From: Chamaea fasciata
Taxonomy: Eukaryota > Chordata > Aves > Passeriformes > Sylviidae
Length of the DNA: 64,000 nucleotides
Assembly: GCA_029207755.1 (NCBI GenBank)
Contig: JARCOQ010000004.1
Span: 40,542,305 to 40,606,304 of the forward strand
Reading direction: 5' to 3'
Numbering within the stretch: position 1 is the first letter of the stretch; each line of letters opens with the position of its first letter. Made by a program: the position numbers and the translations under genes. The notes beneath the pieces were generated by a model. It did no database searches and was not told the origin of the DNA. It was given only the letters and a program-made list of their open reading frames with translations. This document shows positions 21,075-32,900 of this stretch, piece by piece.

Positions 21075-24000
21075 TTATCCTTTTGTACAGATTTTTATTT
21101 TATGTGTCACCACTCCCTTGAACACTCAGTTCTCTCCACTCCAGGTTCATGGTGGAGCACTCCTGGACTCCACAGTCACTCTCCCTTCTCCCTAAACAAA
21201 TGTCTGTCATCATTCAAGTACAACAAGCAGTAAGTATTGCAAGGCCTGGGTACCCACTCATGATGGAAAAGCAGTGTTACTACACTCTATATGATATTTC
21301 TTAAGGTATTTCTTACGAAATTATTTCCTGTTAATTAATAAAGAAACTGTGAATGACCAGAAAACTTATAATTTTAAGTCATATCAGCTAGGGTACCTAA
21401 TAAGTATTTCCTGCATCAGAAAATCTTTACATCCAGCAAAGGTTGTTCAATGCATTTCTATACTTTCTAAGAGAGAGAAAATATTGCTTTTTCTCCTTTT
21501 TAAAAAAGGCCAGCCTAATGTAAGTCAACCAGCAAAAGATCAGTTTACTCAGTGACACTTTTATAAAAGCTGAAAGACTTTAAGTTTCTTCATATTACGA
21601 GCTCATGTTGAGAAATCTATTTCATTATATGCAGTAAAATTTGATTACTTCTTTCATTCCCTGGACTATGGTTGCACTTATCCTACAGAGTCAGGCTTGA
21701 GTGACTGTAGTATGTACACAAACTGAATGAACATACACATAGTGAAGACCAAATTGAGATCAACAAAGCCACACAGTGGGCCTCTGGTACCGTGTAGGTC
21801 ATGCATTTCTCATTCTTTGGAGTTTCTTTTAAGAAATGAAAGCAAACCTCAAAAACTGGGAATTTTTTTAGAGATCACAAAGCACCTTTAATCAAACACA
21901 AATATTAGAGAGCCTACATGGTTTTCCCACACCAGAAAAGAGCTAACGGGGGAAGCTACAGGAAGAAAAAAATGAGTTTCTGTACTGTGTATTTAACTTG
22001 TCTGGGCTATATTTACTGATGTTTGATTTAGCTGGACACATGAACTTTTGCATTATATTACACAGCTCGTCTGCAAGCAGTGCTGTATTTGTTGATTATA
22101 AAATAAGGCCCTTCAGTGAACTTCTAAGTGACAGATATAATTTAAGAAATTTTTTTAATTATTTTTGATAGTCACAGTTTCTGTCATTAGTAGGGCAGAC
22201 TGACAAATTATCAATGATATGTTTATGCTACCTCTGGTAATCCCTGGCAGCCAGGATATGGAAGCAAAATTTTTGGAAAACAATATGTATACAGTACAGC
22301 GGATGCTTGCCATTTGGTTATTTGCATTGAGTTTTGCATTAATTAAAAGGGGGTGATGGTGGTTTGCACCTAGATTGGGGTATTGATTTTGTTGCAAGCA
22401 GGAAATTCCATATTTCTTTAGTCTTTTGTGGGCAGCTTGTCTTTATGATAACCATTTCATTTTGTATGTCATTAGAGGCTCAAACACGGCAATATTTCAT
22501 CATTTCTGAATTGCAATTGAGTTTGGATTGCAATGGCAGAATTTTCACCTTTTCAATGACTAATTCACTGAAAAGGAGAGGGCCAGGAGCTCGCTGTGGG
22601 AGGCATTGAGGGAGTAGGGCAGGTCGTGGTGGGAGCCAGAGGCAGGCCCAGTGCAGGGCATCAGGCATCAACACTGGACAATGTTGGGACTGCTGGCGTG
22701 CTTAAATCACTGGCAGGTGATCTGCTCTTTGCTGTTTCCCAAAGAGTCAGACATCCCTAACAGCAACAGGATTAACAAATGCACAGCACATTTGTGCTGC
22801 CTGAGGAGTCACCAGAGGTAGATATATCATGGATCCTGGATTTTACTATGAGTTGCTTGCAACATTTCCTCTAAACCAGAACATTCACTCTATTTTTAAA
22901 GAGTAGACTGAAAAGATTCTAAGGCTGTAGAAATACAGGATGTACTTTCAAGACAATGGAGCTGCATCTGATTTTCTTCAAAGGGGGAGAGTCCCCTGTG
23001 CTTTCTGGTCTGTCATGTTAAATATTTCACAGTCCACACAATGTGCAGTAGTTTCCTGAAGGCTACATTTGCAAAACATACCAACTGCCTGGTCCATTTC
23101 AACCAGAGAAAAGACCCAAGCCCACAGCCGTTGCAAATGTGTAAAATTCCAGTGAATTTAATGTGGCCATGGGGATTTCTGCTCCTAGACCCAGAGAAAT
23201 GCATGTTTTCAAAAGAGAATACAAATAAAGTCTTATGATATAGTAATAAGACTTAATAATAAGTACTGCACAACTGTATGAAGGATAGCATGATAGCTGG
23301 AGGCAAAAAGAAGTGCAAAATGATGGGTATGCAGTTAATGTTTGCAATCTAGTAAGTCCTGTAATTACTGTAATTATGTACTATCCTCAATATTGTGGTC
23401 TGTCTGATAACCAAGCATCATTCTATAACATATTTATGTAGCAGACTTCTCTACAGCTAAAATGTTTTTGTACCTTGCATAAACCCTGGAAGATAAAATC
23501 TCGTCAGGACAAGCAGACTCTAGAATTTGCTGCACTCAAAAAAAAAACACCTTCAAAATCCTCCTTGCATTGCATTACTTTCCCTATGAGATTATAGTTC
23601 TGCTGATGCTTTTAATGTGTTCAGTTAGCTCTGGTGGATATGATGTTAAACTAGTGTCGTTTAAGTTCTGAGATTTGAATTTTAACTGTTTTCAAAACCA
23701 ACTCAGAATGTACTCTTTATGATGTAGGTGTGTTAAAACCATTAAAGTATACATTAGTCCTACCTGGATTTGAAGGAATATTGTTAATGTAGATGTAGTT
23801 AATACTATCCCATTTCTATGACTAGAATTTCCCTAAAATTAATTAAATACATGAGATAAAAAGAGATTTTTTTTTTCTTAGAAGATTTTGTGCTTGGTGG
23901 TAAAACATGGGATTGCAGTCTTATCTAATCTGAAATAAAGTATGTTAGGCTTTTTGTAAGGTACTCAGCTACTGCTTCATCTTCAACACTTAAAAGTTTG

Positions 24001-24237
24001 TTACTTAGAAGAAAAAGTTTGCATAGTTCTTAGACCATAATGTGTCCCTGCACTACTTAGTAACTACAGTGCTACTGAACTTTTACTCTCCAGATTTACC
24101 TCTAAATTATAAGAAATCAAAAAGCAATGTGCTTAATGACGATTTGGTTTAAGTATCACCCTCTAGTTTAAAAGTTTAGTTACTTCCTTTATAATGTACC
24201 ATTTTTAACATATTCATTCTTAAACATATACACAAGG
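21075..24237. other. AT-rich non-coding stretch, right flank of the provirus
   Basis: Starts after the right duplication copy (21070-21074). A GC-richer patch near 22560-22690 has no recognisable frame. No gene, RNA or repeat family is supported. Confidence 0.6.
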
Positions 24238-24276
24238 AAAAAAAAAAAAAAAAAAAAAAAAAAAACAACAACAACA
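24238..24276 (+). repeat. Poly(A) run (about 28 A) then (CAA)n
   Basis: A pure A run at 24238-24265 followed by CAACAACAACAACAG. It could be the tail of a retroposed sequence, but no body is recognisable upstream and no target-site duplication was found. Confidence 0.8.
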
Positions 24277-25899
24277 GAGAGTAAGCCTGAACTAACTCCT
24301 GTCCTGGTAATGCAAATGTCTCCTTTCATTTTGGAAAAATCATGTTCAGTTCTGATATCAACATCCAGAGATGTTAAAAAGGAAAATTATTCAGAAAAAT
24401 AATTCAGTTGGAGCCTGTCAAAAGGTACAGACTTCTCAAAACAGGCTTACACCGTCAAGAGTTTTAACTTGTTCATTTATCTAAGAGGTAATATAACTAC
24501 ATTTCAGAGGGATCTATTAAAAAAATATTAAAAGATCCATCATATTAAGGCATAAATACATCAAATGTTCATGGACCACAATTAGACAAAGTTAAAGTGC
24601 TGAATATAGGTTAGTACTGAAGACAAGTGATGGCTCTGTCATGGTATTACAATCCACCCACTGAAAGGCTACTTTAGAACACCCACAAATTCTGGCCCTG
24701 ATGCAGAAACTCCGTTCACAGACGGCTATATAAGAACTGTAAAAATACTCTCTATTCATCTATTAATCCTTATTGGTGTACTGTAGACAGTGTAAATGCT
24801 ATTACCAGGGAAATGCAAACAATGTTCTTTTCAATGCTTCAGTAACATGATATCATAAAGAATATCTGGAAACAAGAAGTGATAAAATCAACACTCAGGT
24901 TTAGCAAGAAAAAGTTATTTAATTACTGAATTTTATGTTCTTTCCTTGAAAAGCTTAAGTTGCAAAGCAATTGAAAACACGTGTTTACTTAAAAGGCTTT
25001 TGTGAACAATGATTAGCTGCAGCATTAAATCACTATGTATGTGAATGTAAAATCTCCCACATGGCACAAAGTGCAAGTATAGAGAGTATGGTGAGCTCAT
25101 CTGCTAAATACCATTCAAATCAACATTAAAATCAGTGCAGTTTATAATACCTACTTATCAATCAAATGTTTCCCTAAGGACTTGTCATTAGAACTGGTCA
25201 CAATCACGACTATGTAACACTTTGAAATTCTTTAAGAAGGCAGATTTCTTTTTTTTTTTCTTTTTTTTAATGATACGTCTGAATACTTAATATTTATTAT
25301 TTCCATTTTCTGCTTCATTGGTCAATGAAATAATACAATGGCGTATTTCTTTTTCTTCTGCCCTTGAATTACGTAATTGTGAATTACTTTGAAAGAAGGG
25401 GAAAATAAATGGATAATTCATCTGGGCTTTTCTCTCATAGAAATTAAATGAAGGCAACTTGAAAGACAGAGATGACTGAATGGGACAATAGGAGGAGAAA
25501 ACCAGACCTAGAAAAATTTATTGTATTTAAGTCCTGTTTTTCTCTTTGAGAAAGAAGTGTGACAAATATTTGAAGGTATATAAATATTAAATAAATACAT
25601 ATAAAGAACTTTTAAAAGTTATTTTTTTAAAGAAATAGAAAAAGACACATGAACTGTCTTTCTGGAAAATCAGAAAGATTTTCTAGCTGCCTTATCACAT
25701 CTTTAGAATGTAAATGCACTAATGTATTCTTAAAAGAATGTATATAAAATCACCTCTTATTCTGACTTTGACTTTTATTTATGTTTTGCATTACTTTCAA
25801 GAAAAAAGAGGGAAATACAGAACAAGGACACAACAATATTCCTCACAGCTTCAAAAGAAACAGCTTGTAACCGATGATTCTTTTTCAGTTCAACTGTGG
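24277..25899. other. AT-rich non-coding stretch, nothing recognised
   Basis: No gene or repeat family seen. About 24990-25200 is less repetitive than its surroundings, but nothing in a single sequence can show conservation. Confidence 0.55.
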
Positions 25900-26360
25900 A
25901 CAGCCTAAGTATCAAGTCTAGCAGGCTTAGGTTAGGTATTAACCGAATCGACCTATTAACATAACCTAAGCAGTTTGGGTTAGGTATATTTTGGGAGGCT
26001 CCCACAAGGAATGGTGTGCTGCTCAGCCTTGTACTAACCCACAAGAGAGGCCTCGGTAATGCAAAGGCTGTGGGCAGCCTCGGCTGTAGTGACCAGAGTG
26101 TTTGTGGGGTTCAGTACAGAATGAAAAGGTACCAGGACAGAGAGCAAGATTATGATGGTGGGCTTCTGGAGAGTAACTCTGGCCTCTTCAGGGGCCTGCT
26201 TATTGGAATCCCATGGGACAGAGCTCTACCAAAGAGGGGAGTCCCCTCAAAGAATGCTGGTCAGTATTTAAACACCACTTCCTCCAAGCTCAAGACCTCT
26301 TGAAGAATCAGGCAAAGGTGGCAGAAGACCAGCACAGAGGACCCAGGAGGTGTTACTGCC
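25900..26360 (+). mobile_element. CR1 LINE fragment (endonuclease-RT linker part)
   Basis: The plus-strand reading GNAKAVGSLGCSDQ and, further on, LFRGLLIGIPWDRAL are characteristic of the stretch between endonuclease and reverse transcriptase in the second open frame of avian CR1. The fragment is 5' and 3' truncated and has frame breaks. CR1 is the main non-LTR retrotransposon of birds; short dead copies like this are usual. Confidence 0.75.
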
Positions 26361-26936
26361 ACCATAATTAGGGCAATAGATGCATATGGAATGTTAATTT
26401 CAATGGTAAATAAAAGCTACATAATTAATAAAAACTAGCCCCTTAATACTGGTGTATTACCAAGTAATCACAAGATACTATATAAACACACAAAGAGCAT
26501 TTTCAGGTAGAATAGTGACTGGAAAATATCTGTTATTGAAGATTTCAGTATGGAAGTCTCATGTAGTGATGTAAAATTAAATTAGTATCTAAATACTTAG
26601 TATATAGGTATTTAATTTTCGATTTTTTTTCGTTCCTCAGAAGAAGAAATTCAGGTTGTTTTTTTTCTTCTGTCAATTCCGTGTTCAGGATACCTTCTTT
26701 CCAGGATACTCCCAGATCTGTGATAATTTTCAAAGCATAATATCTCCTTGGGAGCCTTGGATTATTTACTGAGCATATTTCTTTCAAAAAGTCAAATTTA
26801 TCCATAGTGCAAATATTATAGTCCCAATTGTGTTTAACTTCTTTTCTTTTAGTTGAAGAAACAGACAATAAATGACAGCTGTATTCCCAACTTTGAATCC
26901 TGTAGCATACTATTTCAGAGTGTATATTTACCTACG
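26361..26936. other. Non-coding gap between CR1 fragment and LTR
   Basis: AT-rich DNA between two old insertions. The minus-strand frame at 26545-26868 has no recognisable motif. Confidence 0.55.
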
Positions 26937-27510
26937 TGTGCTGATTTTGTCTGTGGTAGAGTTCATTTCCTTCACAGTGGCTGATATGGAGCTGTGTTTT
27001 GGATTTTTGCTGAACTCAGTGTTGATAACACAGAGATGTTTTTGTTATTGGTGAGTTCAGCCTACACAAGAGCCAAGGCCTTTTCTGCTGTTTGTACTTC
27101 CATGCTGATGAGGGAGTTGGGGTTGTCTGGGAGGTTGGGAGAAGACACAGCAGGGACAGGTGAGCCCAACTGAACAAAGGGATATTCCAGACCATCTGTC
27201 ATCATGGTCAGTACATACAGTGGGGGGAAGAAGGAGGAATGGGGGGGACATTGGAGTGATGGTGTTTGTCTTCCCAAGTCACTGTCACGTCTGATGGAGC
27301 CCTGCTCCCCTGGAGATGACTGAACACCTGCCTGGCATGGGAAGCACTAAATTAATTTCTTGTTTTTAATTTGTGTATATGGCTTTTGTTTTCCCTGTTA
27401 AACTGTTTTTACCTCAACGCAACAGTTTTCTAATTTTCCCCTTCCAACCCTCTCTCCAGTGCTACTGGTGCCAGCGTGAGCAGGCGGTTTCCTAGGGCTT
27501 CATCATCTAG
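26937..27510 (+). mobile_element. Old avian ERV LTR, degraded
   Basis: From about tgtgctgattttgtctg the plus strand has the order of a common bird ERV LTR: a T-rich U3 with ggagctgtgttttggattt, a middle block with acacaagagccaaggcc, a degraded TATA position near 27210, GCCCTGCTCCCCTGGAGATGA, a poly(A)-type ATTAAA near 27398 and a CT-rich U5-like end. Recognition is from remembered general appearance of the family and not from an alignment. Ends are approximate and no duplication was found, so it may be truncated at one or both ends. Confidence 0.65.
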
Positions 27511-29369
27511 CTCATTTCTCCACAGTTCTGTACAGTGCATTTGAAATTATCACCATGGAATCAGCAAGCACTATCTCAGTTTTCATTTATGGATGATCAG
27601 ATAAAGCTTGTTCAGGAATTCTCAACAATTAAAAGACACTAGGTAAAGAAGGAGAAACTGAAGAAATATATTAGACTTACAAGACCAATGTGTTTTGTGC
27701 TGTGCATGCTATACATCCTCTATTGTCCTGGGAAAAAGTAGAAAATTAAAAAATGTATCCAAGATTCTCTACTCTTTCTTGTAAAGATCATTCCATTTAA
27801 AATGTTTATAACTTAGCACAGAGTAATCCCACTATGGATCAATGTATTGATTAGTAAAGCAAAATTTAATTCACCTCATAAGACAAGTTCCACAAACATA
27901 ATCTTGATGTACTATAAAAAACAGTACTTTTGTCTCCTGGAAAAGAATAATCCAATATTTTCTATTTTATTATTTTCATGCAATGCTTACTTTTTATCAC
28001 TGTCATTATCACTGCAGATGGCATATCAAATGGCATAGCTCAAAAGTGTGGTCTAAGACAACAAACTCTTGTGTAGAAGATGAGGTTTGGTGCTTTCTTT
28101 GTTTTTTTCCCATCACAGGAGTTGTTCATGATCACAATTTTTAAAATATTATCGAATATTTGCAGTAAAATTGAGATATCATGCCATTGTCCATTGATTT
28201 ATTTGTTTTGATCTTCCATGATCCAATCTGAAAATATGCATATTAGCACAAATAAAAAATATATGAGCTCCTTGAGCTGCCACATCCTTTGCATGACTAG
28301 CAATCTCTCTGCATATAGTAAGACAGTATAATGTACTCACACATACCTCAGTTCACACCTGTCTACCTGAAAAACCTGTTATTTAGGGTGTGCCAGTCCA
28401 TTTTTATCTTTAAAATCTTTGCCCTGATATATGTGACACACTGAACACCGAAGAAGGCATGATGAGATAGTTCCAAACTGACACAGTTACTGTTAGACGC
28501 CTATCTGCTCTTTTCTATTTCTGATTAAAGTAAAGAGGGATGGATGATCAATAGAAGCAGTATTGCATCGAGCAATTTCAGGTCAGGATGGGAATGCCTA
28601 CCAGTACCTGAAACACTTTTTCACCTTACTCAAACCACCATCCAAATGTAGACATCGGAATTTAAATCTTTAAAAATTAATTCAATCCTCATAGTCTGAG
28701 TTCAGCAGCATCTTAGTTTATATCATTGTATGACATAGTCAAAATTATACATTTCTCTGTTTACTACTCCTCCTCTGCCTAATGGAGACCAAATCAAGAG
28801 TGTTTTACTTCACACAGACCTCTTCTTCAACAAGTCCCATTACATACTGACTTTTCTGGCTCAGCCAGCTAGGTGTGCTGTACCTCTCAGTACAAGCACT
28901 CAGAGATGACCTGTGTGTTAGAAATAAAATAGTGTAACTGATTTTTCTTATCTTTACCATCTGCACAGTCATTGTAGTGATTATTTGCATGTTGCTGTCA
29001 GTTCTTTGCACCTGTATGAGAGATTTATCCACAAATGACAGAGAGGTAAACAGTAATAGTAAGTAGGACAAAAAATCGCAAATTACTTTCCTTGCTCCTA
29101 CCTGAGTGCTTCATGCCTTTGTGTTTGCCTACCTTTTAGGTAACTCTCAGGATGTGATAAAGGCAGGCATACTCCTTTTCAGCCCTTTGAGAACTCTGAC
29201 CACTCAGTAAAAGGGGCCTGGGACCTCACCAGAGCAGACCACATGAAACACTTCTCTTTTGAGGTCATTTAGAATGAGAAGAACAGTTTGTCACACTGTT
29301 CACTATTCACCAATTCTTCCATATTTCTAGGTCCAACAGAGTCCCAGTCAATAGGGGAGACATCAGACA
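27511..29369. other. AT-rich non-coding stretch, nothing recognised
   Basis: No gene, RNA or repeat family supported. Confidence 0.6.
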
Positions 29370-29374
29370 CCAAA

Positions 29375-29934
29375 TGCTAGGCTACCTTCTCCGTCACCCA
29401 CAAAGAATCAAAGTCTTAACTGATGACAATGATTTATTGAGCCCTGCCAGTATGACAATAGTGCAAAGGGTAGGCCTAACTAACACAGACGTCCAAAATG
29501 GAAACAGCTTTTTCCATTCTTAGGCAAAGGGGTTCTATGACTGCCAATACTTACATATGCACAATACTTACACATCCCTCTGCTAACCCAAATGAGTTAA
29601 TTTTTCTTTTCACACCAGATAATCCTATTGAGCAAATTATACCCTGAGAAACAGAGGTTCTATACTTTGCTTTTCTTATTACATCTGTTTACTGTCTCAA
29701 ATACAACTCTTAGCTCCCTGATCAAGAACAGAAAGTCAGAAGATATATACTTTCAGCTCTTAACTGAGCATATTACCATTGAAATTCCAGGGAGCAAAGT
29801 ACAGTACTTACACCATGCTAATGTTGCATAGTCTCCTTTCAGAGCAGGATCCTCTTATTTTATACTGGCCCACCCAGTAACAGAAGCTGGCTGGGAATGA
29901 CTGCTGAAGACCTGGAAAGAATTAGAAAGAGACA
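29375..29934 (-). mobile_element. Solo LTR with perfect 5-bp duplication
   Basis: The plus strand begins tgctaggctacc and ends gagaca, giving TG...CA ends. The block is bracketed by ccaaa at 29370-29374 and 29935-29939. On the minus strand it starts TGTCTCTTTC. A TATAAAA box lies about 70 bp in (near 29857-29865), and AATAAA occurs at 29433-29438 close to the far end. No internal retroviral sequence is attached. The TATA is unusually close to the U3 start and far from the AATAAA, so either the first exon part of the LTR is long or the true promoter is elsewhere. Confidence 0.7.
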
Positions 29935-29939
29935 CCAAA

Positions 29940-32900
29940 AATCTCATTTGCAATGAGATTTTAATTCAATCCCGGCTATACAAAGGAAGAAAAAGGACTT
30001 TTATGAATTTTCTAAAGTTACTTGCAGATACAGGACAAAGGAGTAAAAGCCCAATCCAGTGAGTCATTGAGAACATTTTATTTCCAGTGAGTCACTGAGC
30101 TTCAGAGCATCAAAGAACATTCCCTTATTTTTCCTTATTTCTCTGAGAAAGTTATGATCTGCCAAAAGACACTGGTTTAAAAATACTAATAAAATATCCT
30201 GAATGTCTTTATTAGTGTTTCTGATGTATGTTGCAGTTTGACTTTGCAAAAATCTCTACAAAGGGGGTTTTATTACCAGGAGTTAACTAAGATTTTATTA
30301 GGTGCCCATCATCACATTTCCTTGTGCAGTCATGGGTTGTGCCATTGACTTCCCTCTCTTTTCCTGTTGGAAATGTATCAAGACTAGATACAAATTTAGA
30401 CTACAATGTATTTAAGACAAAGAACAAAATAAATTGAGAAAGTTGAAAAAACTCATCTGAAAAACTGTTGAAAAAGGTAGCTTGAAGTCAGCTCCTGAAC
30501 TTTGAGGATATTTTCATAACATTTTCTACATAAAGTGGAAAGTATTTCTAGAAAGATGATAAATAAATTTAAATTGCTTTTAAGAAACATATGTTAAAAC
30601 ATTACCTGACCATTATTCCTACTTCCTCCTCCTGACATTACTTGTTCATGATATCATTCACGGTAATTACCTTCACAGTATGGTGTTTCTAAAGCTGTCC
30701 TGTATCAAAGGGGACGAAAAGGTTCAGAACATAGAGGCAAGGTCAGCCACCAATATGAAAGTTTATCATATTTCATGTATTTCTCATGAATCATTAAAGC
30801 AATTTCCCATAAAGTCACAAATTACATTAAAACTTGCTTCTAACCTACCACATGTTCTTCATAGATACAGTTCATCTCATTTAACTGAATCTCTATTTCC
30901 CTCAAATTCCACTTCAGCCTCTGAGTCTCTGTGAAACAAGTTGCCAAAATGGTTGTATAAATATTTTGACTTTTTATGACTGCGAATTCAGTGCTGACTA
31001 CCAATGACATATTCAAATTTCCCAGTTGCCTATTTAGCTGATGCAGTAGCATATACGTACCACATGTACCCACCAAAGGCTGCTATACAAATCCATCTAG
31101 CCACAGCCTTTATTAATTTTCCTCTCAAGGATCTTGAATCCACAGCTTAAGATCTCTTTGTACCTTCTTCTCTACCTCTCTGACTTTATCAAAACTAGAA
31201 TTAGCTCATCCCGCTTTCTGTTGTTTTAGCTAATCTTCCTTAATGTCACCAAAAAACTTTATTTCTTGAATTGCACCTGTTTCAGGAGGATATGAAAATT
31301 ATTTTATTCCCAGAACCTGAGGTATGAATACAGTTTTGTGATCTTTATTTTTAAATAAAACTTCACAATAATTAAGAATTTGTTTAAAATTAGCCCCAAA
31401 ACTAAGTAGATTTCATTGTAATGCCTTAAATATCCACATTTATTAACAATGTCTTGTGGCAGGCCCAGAATTTAGTAAAAGAGGGCAGTAATGAGGTCCC
31501 TAATACAGTTTGAAAAAACCACATTAGAATCGGGGAGAGAAAATATATACTATTATTAATATTTTTTAACGGATTGGCTTTAAAACAAATTCTTTCATGA
31601 ACAGTAGAAATCCCTTTGTTTATGAAAATTAAATATGGCAGGACTACATCTATGCAGTGTCAACAACCTAAAATATGAGAACATTTCTTAATCTAGATCC
31701 AGGCATGTATTTTCCTTAGCAGTTCCTCTCTTTGCAGCTACCACAGCCCAAATTTTCAGAGAAAGTCTAAGTAGTTTCCTGTGTTAGTTCTGTGGTCCCT
31801 CTCCAATTGTACATCTGCCACATGCACAACATTAAAAGTCAGCTCGACTTCTTGTTATCAACCATTGGACATATGTGTATCTGGGATCTCAACATTAGAT
31901 TCTTAACTGAGTTTCACCCTTAGTTACCATTGAAAAAGGTTTGTTTGTTTGTTTCAAGGGGGGTGTTACAAAAACCACAAAAAGAAAAACAAGAAAGTTG
32001 ACAGAAAAAACCAGCAGTATTATGAAACTCGTTAACATAATGAATTTAATTTAAACGATGGAGACCTTTTCATCACCAACAACAAATTACCATTTACTTA
32101 AAATATAGTGGGTGAGAGGTTGTAACATCCCACAGATGATCTAAATGAACATTTTTTTCCAATATGAGGAACAAAATCACTTGGAACATCCATCACTGTC
32201 AAAACACACAAGAAATCCAAACAGCAGAGAAAAATGCTGTACAGTGCCCTGGTGGACAAGTAATTAACTTCTATTCTGTTCAGTTCAAGCACCCCATTTA
32301 TGGAGTTTGCCATTTTTACTTAGTGTGATTTGAATATAAAAACATCACAAAGTTTCCAGTCTTGTATTTATGCATGTATTCAGAGTGGGGGTTTTTCACC
32401 TTATGAGAGCAGTTATAATGGACATCTGCAACTCAGTGTAGCTTAAACTGATTGCCATGAGGCTGAGAAAGGGGTGGTTCTGCCCACTCTTTGGATCATA
32501 ATCTGCTGTGCTTCACTGTAAATTATTTCAGTCTGAAATGCTCTAGTTGCAAAATGCAAGTAGAGTTGGAAGAATGAAGAGATCACAAATAAGTAACTGG
32601 CAGAAGGGCTGGTCATGAAAAACTTATACAAGCCTTTGTTTAGTGCACTGAATTTTGGCCAAGTGAAAGCTATCAACTAACATTTATGTCCTGTCCTATG
32701 TATAAGTGAACCACCTCTACCATCTTGAGAAATAACACAGAAAAACCTTACAATTTAGTCATTCACAATGTCTATTCACAGACATTTTTTCCCAATTTGG
32801 GACAAGTACTCAATCTTCTTGTTCATAATTCGGACTCACAGAGAATGGGGGTTGCACTTTATTTTTAAAAGAGAAATTTAGGAGGGTATAGGATACCTTA

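Noticed and set aside
24990..25200. Possible conserved non-coding element
   Set aside because: It looks less repetitive than its flanks, but conservation cannot be judged from one sequence, so no claim is made.
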